DNA from: Fremontodendron californicum
Taxonomy: Eukaryota; Streptophyta; Magnoliopsida; Malvales; Malvaceae
Direction of reading: 5' to 3'
Assembly (NCBI GenBank): GCA_030761205.1
Contig: JAULJL010000035.1
Coordinates: forward strand, 18,021,001-18,085,000
DNA: 64,000 bases
A program made the position numbers and the translations under genes. Below, one piece after another: positions 34,218 to 45,413 of this stretch; position 1 is the stretch's first letter; each line of letters starts with the position of its first letter. Under the pieces are notes generated by a model. The model did no database searches. It had not been told where the DNA came from and was given only the letters and a program-made list of their open reading frames with translations.

Positions 34218-34226
34218 CTCCCCCTC
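34218..34226 (-). promoter_or_regulatory. Polypurine tract of the retroelement
   Basis: On the minus strand GAGGGGGAG directly precedes the LTR start TGTTAAAG, the normal position for plus-strand primer formation. Confidence 0.85.
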
Positions 34227-34259
34227 AACGACTACTCTCTCTTGATGCTGGCTTGGTTG

Positions 34260-35771
34260 TCATTCCAGACTGTCTTCTGGACTTATCAAATCTTGCATCA
34301 AATATCTTCTCTTTTTCTTTCTCTTCTTAAAATTCATCAGCATCATTAGTTCTGCTTCATCCATCGTTGATTGCTCTTTTCTCTTTTGATTCTTGATCTT
34401 CTTTTCTTCCACCTTTGCTTCAGCACCATTGTTATCTTCTTTTTTCTTGATACTCTCTGCCAATCTCTCTCTGTCTGCGGCATACTCGACTTTGTCAACT
34501 ATCATTAGTTTGTTGACTCCATAATCGATCTTCATATCTTCCACGCCTTTATAAGGCTTACCAGTGTTGTTGACCTTGTTGTCATCCTTCTCCATGTTGA
34601 CATCAGCTTCAAGCTTCTTCTCGACTTCTTGAAACAATCTTTCTTCTTCAAAAGTCTTTTCTGAAGACTGAAACATTGACTCGTTCTTTTTCTTTGACGT
34701 TCCTTCAATTACCTCTTGTCTTGGAAGAGTATTCTCAAAATCAATTTCTTCTTCCATGTCATCATAAACATTTTCTTCTAACTCGGTGGTGCAAGCAGCT
34801 ACGAGTTCTTCGCATTCTTCAATAGTAAATGCAGTTTCAAAATCCCATTCTTCTTCATAATTATTCTCCTTTCGTGAGAACACTGTCACATTGCCTTGCA
34901 CTTGTCTATATTGACATTCTCGAACATAGTGACCAATCTTGCCACAATTGAAACACTGAACGTTTCGACGATGAGACCTCACATTTTCGCTATCGTCTCT
35001 ATCTCGAACAATTTGAGCTCCCCCTCGCTGAAAGCTCCTCCGTTGCCAAGCTTCTTGTTTGTTTTGAACTTCAATGTCTTCTATTCCTTGCCTCATAGCA
35101 ACTTTACCTCTTCTATTGCTAAAGAGGGCTTTCTCATAATCTTTTATCATGACTTTAGACATTTGGTTATCTAAAGCCTCTTGATTTGCAAGTATATTTT
35201 CCAACTCAGTTAAAGTTGGTTCTTTGCTCCATCCACGAGTTGCAGTAACAATCCCGTTGTATTCAGGTCGCAAGCCATGGATGATAATTCTTCTCATCCT
35301 CGTTTCGGTAATGGCATTTTCTGGATCTAATTTTGAAATCTCATCACAAAGAGTTTTAACTTTAGAGAAATATTCGCTTACCGACATATTTTGCTGCGAG
35401 ATTGACAGGAGTTCATTCTCCAATTGTTGGAGCCTAGCATCATTTTTCCTCGCGAACAGCATTGTGAGTGTGTCCCAAGCTTCCTTCGGTGTCTTTGCAT
35501 CCTTGATGCGTTGTAATAAACCATCCTCAATGGTGACTGATAACACGTACATGGCCTTACCGGCTTTGATCTTCCATTCCTTCAATTCTTCGACATCGGT
35601 TGGTGGTGTTATATCTTCACCGTTAACAATATCCCATAAATCTTCTCCTTGCATGTAAAATTGCATGCGAATACTCCATGTATTATAATTGCTATTATTA
35701 AGCTTCTCGATCTTACCAATCGGACTTGAAAAATCTTCCATTCTGACTTGAGAGTGCCTCACTTTTCTCAA
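34260..35771 (-). CDS. Copia-type Gag polyprotein (non-autonomous element)
   Basis: A 503-residue intact frame. Residues about 13-230 form the Copia Gag (UBN2/DUF4219) region, opening with KLNNSNYNTWSIRMQFYMQG and including AWDTLTMLF and LQQLENELLSISQ. A retroviral-type zinc knuckle CFNCGKIGHYVREC (C-x2-C-x4-H-x4-C) lies near residues 272-285. The C-terminal third is acidic and then lysine-rich (FKKRKKKRR near the end). Gag forms virus-like particles that package element RNA in the cytoplasm. Pol is absent and no remnant is seen downstream. A second Met ten residues in (MEDFSSPIG) lines up better with typical Copia Gag starts. The frame is uninterrupted, which fits the LTR identity in showing recent activity. 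Confidence 0.92.
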   Translation of the reverse strand: MRKVRHSQVRMEDFSSPIGKIEKLNNSNYNTWSIRMQFYMQGEDLWDIVNGEDITPPTDVEELKEWKIKAGKAMYVLSVTIEDGLLQRIKDAKTPKEAWDTLTMLFARKNDARLQQLENELLSISQQNMSVSEYFSKVKTLCDEISKLDPENAITETRMRRIIIHGLRPEYNGIVTATRGWSKEPTLTELENILANQEALDNQMSKVMIKDYEKALFSNRRGKVAMRQGIEDIEVQNKQEAWQRRSFQRGGAQIVRDRDDSENVRSHRRNVQCFNCGKIGHYVRECQYRQVQGNVTVFSRKENNYEEEWDFETAFTIEECEELVAACTTELEENVYDDMEEEIDFENTLPRQEVIEGTSKKKNESMFQSSEKTFEEERLFQEVEKKLEADVNMEKDDNKVNNTGKPYKGVEDMKIDYGVNKLMIVDKVEYAADRERLAESIKKKEDNNGAEAKVEEKKIKNQKRKEQSTMDEAELMMLMNFKKRKKKRRYLMQDLISPEDSLE

Positions 35772-35799
35772 GGTTGTATTCTGTCAGTCTCTATATCCT

Positions 35800-36275
35800 C
35801 ACGAACTACGATCCCTGATCGTCTTGGTCCCAGACCAATAATCTTCACAGTCCCAGACTGTCTTTCTCCGATATGCGTACTCCGGTCCCTGACCGTCTAG
35901 CTCTTTCTTCTCGCGGTGGCTTTCACTCTGATAGTAGGTAGCCCTTTTCACTTCTTCTTGTGATGGCTCTCACTCTACTCTAGGTAGGTAGCCCTTTTCA
36001 CCTGTTCTCGTGATGGCTCTCACACTACTTCAGGTAGCCCTTTCCGCGACTCGATCTATCATCGATAATTACAATTCTCGATCATCTGATTTCGAGAAAC
36101 TTCTGGCTTCTTGTATTTTCTCTGATGAGCATACTCCGGTCCCTGACCGTCTAGCTCTGATATTCTAGTCCTTTGGATCGTCCCGCTCTAATCGTCCTGC
36201 TCTGATCTTCTGGTCTTCAGGATCGTCCCGCTCAAGATCGTCCAACTCTGATACTCCGGTCCTCAGGATCGTCTA
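35800..36275 (-). repeat. Repetitive leader of the gag-only element
   Basis: Imperfect tandem units built around GGTCCCTGACCGTCTAGCTC, GTGATGGCTCTCAC and GATCGTCCCGCTC recur between the primer binding site and gag. This is the usual position for the packaging leader of TR-GAG and related elements; function is inferred. Confidence 0.6.
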
Positions 36276-36287
36276 GCTCTGATACCA
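36276..36287 (-). promoter_or_regulatory. Primer binding site (initiator tRNA-Met)
   Basis: On the minus strand TGGTATCAGAGC, the standard plant Copia primer binding site complementary to the 3' end of tRNA-iMet, three bases from the LTR edge. Confidence 0.92.
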
Positions 36288-36290
36288 ATT

Positions 36291-36769
36291 TGTTGATTTT
36301 TGACTCTCGGTACCAATTGTAGTTTTGTGCTACAGTACCGATTTGCTACAGTAACTTTATCTCGGGATGCTACAGTAATTTCCGAAAAACAACTTTTTTT
36401 ATTAATATGAGAAAAGACCAAATATACACTAGACACACTCTTTCAATATGCACTCACAACTTCACTCTTTCACTCATATCTTTTTCTTCATTTTTCTCTC
36501 TACTCACCACTCTACATCTAACAACTTACATCCCACCCTATTTATAGCTTTCTATGTTGGTTACTAACCTAACTTTCAAACTTTCTAGTATTATCTTACA
36601 TTTTCTAGGACGGTGGCTAAACTATAATGTTCTAGAGAAAGAACAATGGGGAAGAATATAGAGAATGCTAGAGAGGAGATTGGAGAGGATTCTAGATAGA
36701 AAACTAAAGGATAATCTAGGAAGAAAAGATTAGAGATATTTCTAGAGTAGTCGGTGATTGACTTTAACA
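36291..36769 (-). repeat. LTR (5' LTR of the element)
   Basis: Starts TGTTGATTTTTGAC and ends GACTTTAACA; partner of 33740-34217 with one extra A. It should contain the promoter driving minus-strand transcription of gag. Confidence 0.95.
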
Positions 36770-36840
36770 GTAATAACACTTAGAATCGGTTTGATTCATT
36801 TCTTGTTATTTGTTTTTCAATAAAAAGTAAAATAGAAAAT

Positions 36841-36844
<4 letters not shown>

Positions 36845-36891
<47 letters not shown>
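36845..36891. repeat. (TA)n microsatellite
   Basis: About 23 TA units. Confidence 0.95.
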
Positions 36892-36893
<2 letters not shown>

Positions 36894-37491
36894 TCTAACC
36901 GAATTTAACCAAGTTTTAGAGTTTAACCTATCCATGACCTAATTTATTGACAAATTTTTTTGAATTTTTTTTTCCGGTACAAAAGAGATTATAATTTGGG
37001 ATAAGGGTAAAAAATTACAAATTTTGAAATTCGGACACCGTACATGTAGAATGCCATCTATTAAAATAACTATATGAATCATCTGAATTAAACTCCACAT
37101 TCAAATTATTTTCTTTTTATATATATAATATATATATATACTCTAACCAAATTTAATAACATTACTAAAATTTGTCAGGCCTGGTTTTTTCAGCAGCTGA
37201 TATTCTGTTTAGCTATTGATGGAACAAAATAAATGATGCCATTTATTTTGGAAGGGGAACAAATTAAAATGAGTAGAATATGACCCAAAAAAAAATAATT
37301 AAAACTCTTTCTCCCTGCACCTGCAATTCTGCATTATCAGCCTTTCCTTAATTAAAGACCCCTCTTTGATTTTTCCAAAATTGAAAATGTTAATGTTTCT
37401 TCTCTTAGAAACAGCCATGTACCCAGATGTTTTTAATACCTTAATCTTAATTAAGAAAGTATACAACTATGAACAATATATATAGAGATGA

Positions 37492-37878
37492 GGAGAGATT
37501 TATTTATATTAGTGTAAAATTAATTTAGTTTTATATATTTTTATAATTTTTTATATGATTTATATTTGTTTAATCCAACTATCGTATTTCATGTTCTATT
37601 AATGTAGATCATACATGACGAGTTTTGAGTAAATTAAAAATATTTAACTATTTGTTCGATGTAAAAAAAAATTCGATCGTTAAATATATATTGAAAAAGA
37701 CAGTATTCTCGATCGATATGATAAAGAATCAGATCGATTCAAAATTTTACGTGCACAACGAGTACAATTATATTGTTAAATCCAACGATCGGTTTGTTAA
37801 ATCGTATAAAAAATTATAAAAGTGTGTAAAACTAATTTAGTTTTACACTAATATAAGTGGATCTCTTCTCTATATATA
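37492..37878. mobile_element. MITE with ~70-bp TIRs, copy 1
   Basis: The left arm has TATATTAGTGTAAAATTAATT and the right arm, reverse-complemented, has TATATTAGTGTAAAACTAA; both continue into TTATAATTTTTTATA(T/C)GATTTA. It is inserted in a TA-rich tract. The interior is rich in CGATCG and GATCGATTC. A second copy is at 52286-52625. The 64-residue open frame inside is not protein-like. Confidence 0.8.
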
Positions 37879-38799
37879 TATATATATATATGTATCAATT
37901 TTACCAAATTCTAAATTCAGTATTATTCTCCAGGTTTTGCAAAGCATGGAGAGAATATTTGGTTGGCATGTCAAGCCTTCAATTGAATTTTTATGGGTCT
38001 CTCTTTATTATCCTGGTTTAGGTAGAGATGACTTGGACAGACTGCTGAGTTAAAAGCCAGCTTGGCTGTCATCAGCTCTAATTTCTGGCTTTTCTAATTA
38101 TTTTCTCATATTAGTTTTGATAGGCCACAATTTTCAGCTTTGCAGTAGAAAGTTTTGTAAAAGTTAATTAAAAAAGCTTAGTAACATCCTCTAACTTTTC
38201 TTGGTAAATCATATGTTTTATTTTTTTTATAGGAATTTTGAAAAAAGAAAAATATTTTTTACAATGTATCTATATCATAGCATAGAATTTATATCTTAAT
38301 CAGGTACATAATTATAAGAGCATATATCAAGATTAGTTAGTTGCAAATTAATTAAGTGACATAAGAGTTTAAATAAATTGTCTAATACACGGTAATGAAA
38401 TTTTTATATTCCATTAACTGGTTAGAGGATTGTTATATATTTTATTAAGATATATGTAAAAAAATACATGATAATCTTTTAATTGATTTATTTATAAAAT
38501 TTAAAAAATTTAACCACAATGTATGAAATAATAATCCTAAAATTTAACTTAGTTGATAGCTGTTAATTTGTTAGGCCTTCTCCTTTAGAGCAAATTTTAA
38601 GTTCAAACCTAGCTCTTTGTAATAATATGGTTAATCACACATAAATTAATTAAACTTCTAACCATTTTTATTTGGAACAAAATAAAGAAATGGATACTTA
38701 AAACATTCTATTTAAGATGTGTAATTGACCATAAAAGAATTAGGAACATGAAAAAGTGGAAGAATAATTAAAGTAGTAAAACGGGGAAATTATCATAAT
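37879..38799. other. Intergenic DNA, nothing recognised
   Basis: AT-rich sequence; a tRNA/SINE-like AAGTTCAAACCTAGC near 38600 is too weak to call. Confidence 0.4.
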
Positions 38800-41700
38800 A
38801 TTGTAAAAAAAAAAAATTATCAAATTACCCATAATACAAAATTAAGTACCGAAATGCGCTAAAAAAAAATTGTCATGGGAAGTCGCCATATGATATGGCG
38901 ACTTCCCTTTTAATTTAAAAAAAAAAATTTGTTTTTTATAGGTTAGAAGTCGTCATATCATATGGCGACTTCCGAACTGTATTTGTTAAAATTTTAAATT
39001 TTAAATGTTGTAACGGTAAAAAAAAAAAATTAAATTAAATTTAACCGTTGTAAACACAACAGATAAAAAAAAAAAAATTGGCAACGGTCAATTGACCGTT
39101 GCCCACCCCCACCCCCACCTATAAATACCCCATTTCCTTCATATTTTTCACACAAAATTTCATTTACTACTCTCTCTCTCTCTACAATTTTCATTTACTA
39201 TTCTCTCTCTCTCTCTCTAAAATTTTCTTTTAGTGTACGAATTCAAATGGCTTCATCGTTATTGAGGTTGCAAGATAAGCACATATCAGCAGTTATATAT
39301 CAAGAGGTTAGTAATTTTTAAAATTTTTAAAATTTTTTATCATATTTTTTATAATTTTTTTAAAATTTTGTTATTAATTTTTATAAAATTTTTATTTATT
39401 AATTATATTTCCAAGAGAATGCATTATTAATTTTTTTTATGATTTTATAATTATTTTATTTAATTAATTATGAACAAGACTCTGTTAACGTCTTATGATC
39501 GAAGAAATTTTTTTTCGAAGATCCGTATCCATCTATTATCGACCACTTAAAGTGTACCCGATTTTATTATGCAAGTCAAATTCGACAATGTATGCTTCTG
39601 TCGGATTTAATTAGCGCGTTGGTTGAACGATGGAGACCAGAGACGTACACTTTTCATTTGTCGTGTGGTGAATGCACAATCACTTTAGAAGATGTTGCGC
39701 TCCAACTTGAACTACCAGTAGATGACATGCCAGTTACAGGCGCAAGTCTTCTAGATTGGAATGAAGAGTGCCAAAATTTATTGGGCGTTGTACCTCCAAA
39801 AGAGTGTTTGAAGGGCTCAATGGTGACAAAAACGTGACTGCAGTCATTGCAAAATCTCTCCGAACACGCAAGCGAAGAAGAGGTAAAATATGCTGCTAGA
39901 GCATATATTTTACGTTTAATTGGGGGAATGCTAATGCCGGACAAATCGAGCAGTCGGGTACATTTAATGTATCTTCCATTTCTTTGTGATTTAGAGCACG
40001 CATCAAATTATAGTTGGGGTTCTGCGTGTTTGGCGATTTTGTATAGAGAACTGTGCCGGGCTACAGTTCCTGACTACCATGACATAGGTGGATGTTTACT
40101 GCTTCTACAGTCAATAGGCTTGGCATCGACTGTCATTTCTTACTCCCCGCTGGAATTTTTCGTCTGTATACCCCCTTACAAGCAGGTAATAATCTTGACT
40201 ATTTTTATTAATTTTGTACGAACTTGTATTTTTATTAAGTCTATTAAGATTTTATATGCTTTTTAATAGGTGGAGTCATCCTAAAGTTTGTAGCGATATT
40301 CAGCTCGACCTTCGAACTATAAGATCACGACTAGATCGAGAAGCATATCAAAAGGTAAATATTTCGATTGTTACATTCAAGTATTTTTGTATTTAATCCA
40401 TATGAAACTAATAATTTATAATAATTATTCGCAATTTGTGTGGATGTCGTATTCTTCAAATCAAATTATGGCATGTCTTCCATCAGATACAACTAATAAT
40501 TTCAATATATGGATAGCAAACACAGCATTGATATGCTTTGCATATGTAGAGTGGCACGTTACTGACAGGGTGTTGCGACAATTTGGGATGCAACAACCTT
40601 TTCCGCAACCACCGGCGGACCTTGATAAGGTTCACAAGATTGATATGCATGGGCGCCGCGAAGTATTTTGGCCTACGAAGCATCGACAATGGATCCATTT
40701 GTGGAATGAACGTTCTGAACAAATTCCTACAGGAATACCCATTGTTCGTAATAATTTCAACCCATATGTTGATTACATAAGATGGTTTAAAAATGAAGAT
40801 CGGCCTTTTGTTTGTCCACCGTCGGAGTTTGAGAATGTTAGGAGTATGCTATTTCCCGGACAGTCTTCAAATCCAATCCGTCCTACACACGAAATGGAAG
40901 TTCCTACACCTAGCCGACAACGTCGGCGGACGCGTCAACCGGCCTCATCACATGCGGCGGAGTTCACTACACCGAGGATGTCATTTAGTCATCCTCAACC
41001 AGAACATGGCGTAGCATCCAGTCATCGTCATTCCGTCAGTTACCCCGGATTTGATGTTGAAGATGTTTACCGACCAGAACCGCCAACGACGAGGTTAGAT
41101 GACCAGCTCCTCACCCCAAGTCCAAGTTCAGCATATCTAACTTCAATGTATCAGTTTGGAACCCCTACGTCAGCATTTGGTACTACATCACTTGTGGGTC
41201 CATCTAGTAGTCAGATTCCCTTTATGGGTGTTGGCTCTCGAGCAGTGGGTTTCCATTTTTTGATACAGAACATGTGGGTCTTTCTAGTAGTGCGTTGCCA
41301 TCGACTGATGTGGGTGAGCATGCGGATTACATAGAACCAGAACCAGTGGCGGTAGGTTGAGGACGAGGACGAGGTCGACAATGAATACGTCCCACTAACG
41401 AGGTTGAACGACGGGTGTAACCAGCACGCAATAAGAGAGCTTGACATTGTTGCTCAACACCACGCGATACAGGAGCTCCTCCGTAAATAATTCGAATAAA
41501 CGTACTTTTTGTATAATAATCATGTATTTTTTAGAAGATGTTTTTAATAATGTACGTTTTGTATAATAATCATGTGCTTTTTGTATTTTTCTTTCATTAA
41601 ATGTAAAAATTAACCGTTATTTTAAAATTGTAAATGATTATTTATTAATTTTGTTATTTAAATTTTATTATTAATTTTGTTATTTATTATTTAAAATTTT

Positions 41701-42290
41701 AATTTTGTAAAATTAAATTTCAAAATTAAATTTTTTTAACGTTTTAAAACAGTAACATACTTGAATGTATAATTAATTAATTATATATATATAAAAAATA
41801 TATTTAGAATTAATTAAATAATGTAAAATTAAATAAAAAATTAATTATATATAAAAAATATTATCAAAAAATATTATTTAGTCTTTTAAAATTATTTTAA
41901 AAAATTATTTTTTTTACAAAAATACTTTAATAATGTTAATTTTTAAAATTAAAAAATATACTTTAATTACAAAATTTAAAATTAAAAAAAAAATGGTGTT
42001 GGGAAGTCGCCATATCATATGGCGACTTCCCAACATTATAAAAAAAAAAAATTACAAATTGCACTTGGAAGTCGTCATATCATATGGCGACTTTCAAGTT
42101 TAATTTTTTTAATTTTACAAAATTTATAGTTCGGAAGTCACCATATCATATGACGACTTTCGAGCAGGATTTTTTTAAATAAATAAAATTTTCAATTGGG
42201 AAGTCGTCAAATCATATAGCAACTTCCCAACTGATTTTAAAATGAACATATTTTGGGACATAATTTAGAAACATTGGTAATTTGTTAAAA
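38800..42290 (+). mobile_element. Element with palindromic subterminal repeats and a plant-mobile-domain gene
   Basis: The left end carries palindromes at 38877-38907 and 38946-38972. The right end carries four at 41998-42034 (37 nt, perfect arms), 42063-42099, 42130-42164 and 42195-42231. The core is GGGAAGTCGCCATA-TSA-TATGGCGACTTCCC, the same design as the array at 22.5-25.4 kb. Outside the palindromes the two ends align as imperfect inverted repeats (left TTATCAAATTACC...AATTAAGTACC, right reverse-complemented TTAACAAATTACC...AATTATGTCCC). Between lies a broken MAIN-like gene. No transposase was seen. Ends are approximate and I found no target duplication. Confidence 0.7.
39247..41390 (+). 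pseudogene. Plant mobile domain (PMD / MAIN-like, PP7-long-form-like) gene, inactivated
   Basis: Exon 1 (39247-39306) encodes MASSLLRLQDKHIS, the usual start of MAIN-like and PP7-long-form PMD proteins. Exon 2 (about 39521-40195) encodes LISALVERWRPETYTFHLSC, GECTITLEDVALQLELPVD, ARAYILRLIGGMLMPDKS and GGCLLLLQS; a short exon (40270-40354) has WSHPKVCSD; the last exon (from about 40436) has VEWHVTDRVLRQFGMQQPFP and a low-complexity tail ending in GRGRGR. PMD (PF10536) is found in plant nuclear silencing/development proteins and in many transposable elements. Damage: TGA at 39836-39838 replaces a Trp codon, the frame shifts near 40112, the last acceptor reads CAA instead of CAG near 40435, and another shift lies near 41245. 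Confidence 0.82.
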
Positions 42291-44960
42291 AAAAATAAAA
42301 AAAATTAGCAATATCTAAATAAAAAAACCTAATAAAACACCTAAAATTTTGAAAAAACGTACGCAAACAATTTTCGTTAACGAGACAACTCACCCTCCGA
42401 AAACACATTGTAGTAATAATGAAGTTTTCACTTCTTTTGATAAATTTAGATGCTAAAATTATTATTTTCTCCATTCATAAAAGATCTACTTCTCTTGTTA
42501 TTATTATTTTTTTCATATATTGTATTGTACATGTACTCTTACACAATAACCAAAAAGAAGAAACAACTGTTTTGTTCGTATCGTTGATATTATTTTACAT
42601 CTTTTAAGTTTTGAATTTTTGTGATTCTATATTGAAGTATTAGTTTGAGGTTGAATATTTAATATAATATTAAAATTTATGTTTTTTCTTTTTGTTTTTG
42701 CACATTAATCATGCCTATTATCTCTTTTAAATTTGTCACATAATAAATTTTTTGATCTCAATTTACATGTAACGAAACATGTTAAAATGATATTATCCTA
42801 CGTCCTTTAAATTTGAAATTTCTTATAATCTTATATTAAAATTGTACATCTTTCCATTATCATTCGATTTTAGGCTAAATACTTACAACTTATCATCTTC
42901 TCTCTTTTGAGGGATTGGATTTTGAAACTTCGAAAAAATTGCGAGTTTGGCTTTAGGATGCAATTGCCTTTGAAGAACTCTTTTAAGTACCGATACATCT
43001 GGAGGCCAACACAGTATTTGACTTCGCAAATGAATCAAAAAGATTAAAAAAATAAAATAAAATTGCTTCTTGTAATTTTTTTTTCTCATGCAAATCTTTT
43101 ATCATCAAATATTTCCAAAGAATGAACTAAATGCAATTCACTTTGCAACTTTGTCAGTTGATCAAGTTGAAATTTTTTGTTGGTAAATACCATCAAAGGT
43201 GTTTTGGATTTTGCGTAGTGCTAATTTCTTTTCAAATGATTTTAAGAATGCATTTAAAATTTTATATCTGAAATATTCCTCATAAAAATTTTGAACCCTA
43301 ATTTAAAAAAAGAGAATTATTATTCTTACCAAATGAATTAAACCATAAATGTACATTTAATATTTTAGAAATCATATGCATATTATATATATATATATAT
43401 ATATTGTCTTATTAGATTGCCTTAAATATTTAAATGAATGTGGGGAGAAAAAGCTTGATTAGAGGGATTGATCGATCATTTCTTGTCGCTTCTCACGAGA
43501 CTCGTCATGGCCCATTATGAATATGAAATACTCATAATTTTATGGTTTACCATTTAAGTTGAAAGAAAAAGAAGTACGTCTCTTAGATTTAATTGAACAA
43601 TCGAAATTTTCTTTCTTTTCTTTTCTTTTATGCATGTTATATTGTACTATACACTTTTATCCATGGTACTCTTATGTTGAAATCGAAATATTGCAAGAAT
43701 CTTCAAAGAAAAAGAAAAAAAGAAAAGAAAAAAGGAGAACCAAACTTAATAATTCAACCCTCATCAAGAGGCTTTAAGAAAATCTCAAAACATTCCAAAT
43801 TTATCTTAAAATACCATAATTGTTCTACGTCCTTTCACATTTTATTTAGATTAAAAAAAATAATATTCTAAATCGATGCATCATTTTTGAGGTATCATGT
43901 ATTTAAAAGAAATTAAGATCTTTTACTATCAGCACCAACTTTTCTTTGATTTTTTTTTCCTCTTTTTTTTTTTTTTTTTAAGCATTAAGGTCACCTGAAT
44001 TTCATTATCAATGCAAGAAAGGGAAATTATATAGGAAAGAACTTGTTAATTAGAGATGGAATTTTATATATTTTTACATAAATTAGAATTAATAATCAAG
44101 AGGGAAATTACAAGATTGTAATGTTGGAAGCTAATTAAAAAGCAAAGTAATATACCAAATAAAAGCAATGGCAGCTGGTAAAACAAGCAAGAAAATATGA
44201 AAGAAAACAATTATAATGCTAATTAATTAATTTATTACTATGTTTATTTAGAAATGACCTCCATTTTTAAAACCAGAAGAAAAAAAGTGAATAATTAGCC
44301 AGCAAACTGATCAGGGTCCCCATAACTGATTGATTCAACATTTTCAACCTCTCTCAAAGGCAGATGTAAATGAGAAATAAATAGAAGAAATTATGGGTTT
44401 CTAATTAAACTAAAACATGGAAATTGAAAACTTAAAAAAGTGCCATAAAAGGGTATAAAACTTGTAAAACTCAGACTGAAAACAGAGGAATAAAAATGGC
44501 AAGTGAGGGATCAAAACAAGCAAAGAACCTGGCAGAAACCCTAGCTAATAGCTAGGCAAACTATGAAAAGAGACACCCCCATCGGCTCCTAGATGTAATT
44601 TTGGCTGGGGTCAAGTCAGGGCCCTGTCAATTCCAATCCAGCCCCAGCTCCCCCCACTTCATAAAAAAAATGCTTGTAGAAGACGCAACATATATACAAT
44701 CCAGCCACCATTACTGGTACAAGTTTTCTTTTCATTTGTTTTTCAATTTCTTTTCTTAATTCTCGGATTGGCTAAGGATATAGTGAAAAAATAGAGCAAA
44801 AACTGAGTTATAGAAAAGAGTAAAGAAGTTTTGGTAAACATGGTACCTATGATTACGATGTTTAACTCTCTTTCTCTGACAAATCTCTCAACTCTCTCAC
44901 CCAAAGTCACCAACCAACCCAACCTATTCATTACTCTCTTCGTTCTTTTCTTCTTCCTCT
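42291..44960. other. Intergenic DNA upstream of MIR172
   Basis: AT-rich with poly-purine and poly-T tracts and a TA microsatellite near 43382-43405. No gene recognised; the last kilobase probably holds the MIR172 promoter. Confidence 0.45.
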
Positions 44961-44967
44961 CTTCCTC

Positions 44968-44977
44968 TATATATTTA
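44968..44977 (+). promoter_or_regulatory. Candidate TATA box of the MIR172 transcript
   Basis: TATATATTTA follows a CT-rich tract and lies about 450 bp upstream of the miRNA hairpin, a usual distance in plant primary miRNA genes. Confidence 0.45.
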
Positions 44978-45318
44978 TGCCCTTTAACCCTCTTTCAATA
45001 TCCCTCAATAGTCTTCAACTATCTTCTTTTCCTCTCTTTTAGTTTTGGGTTTTAGTTTTTGTAAACTTTGCTTCATGTTCTTCACTTCTTTTTTGAAGTT
45101 TTTTTTTTGTTTTTGTTGATTTTTTAGTCCATAGAGAAGAGAAAGAGAACAACCACTCAAATAATTAAGTAGCTTTTTTTTTTTTTATTATCTCAAGTGG
45201 GTCTGCCTTATTTCACATATCCAGAGATTGGGTTCCAACTTTTGAACCCTTTTTTTTTTTTTTTCTTTTTTAACTTTATTTTTTGCTTTACCTTTTTATT
45301 TCACTTGGTATAATAAAG

Positions 45319-45341
45319 GTTTAGGTTAGGGTTAGGGTTTT
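45319..45341. promoter_or_regulatory. Telo-box-like repeats
   Basis: TTTAGGTTAGGGTTAGGGTT: two to three telomere-type units within the presumed pri-miR172 leader. Short telo motifs near transcription starts bind TRB/telobox factors in plants; the array is far too short to be telomeric. Confidence 0.5.
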
Positions 45342-45413
45342 TATCTCTTCTCTTTTTCTTTTTCTTTTTCTTTTGCATGGGATGATATGATGATGAAGAT
45401 GTAATGATACAAC

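Larger units (their letters stand above)
33740..36769 (-). mobile_element. Gag-only LTR retrotransposon (TR-GAG type), full length
   Basis: A 3,030-bp element in reverse orientation with 478/479-bp LTRs, 5-bp target duplication GTAAT (33735-33739 and 36770-36774), TG...CA ends, a primer binding site next to the right LTR, a polypurine tract next to the left LTR, and a single gag frame. No protease, integrase, reverse transcriptase or RNase H is present in the 2.07-kb interior. It therefore depends on an autonomous partner, probably Copia-type judging from its gag and primer binding site. Confidence 0.95.

Noticed and set aside
34896..35658. Plus-strand open frames of 92 and 144 codons
   Set aside because: They are antisense shadows of the gag gene, which has the zinc knuckle and Copia Gag motifs on the minus strand.
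39592..41334. PMD-like frames as two or three functional genes
   Set aside because: They are parts of one gene split by a stop, frameshifts and a damaged acceptor; the position inside a palindrome-ended element supports a transposon passenger.
43559..43871. Lys-rich and Phe-rich overlapping frames
   Set aside because: They reflect a TTTTCTTTTC / AAAGAAAAAG tract, not protein-like sequence.
45319..45341. Interstitial telomere
   Set aside because: Only two to three imperfect units; more likely a telo-box near a transcription start.
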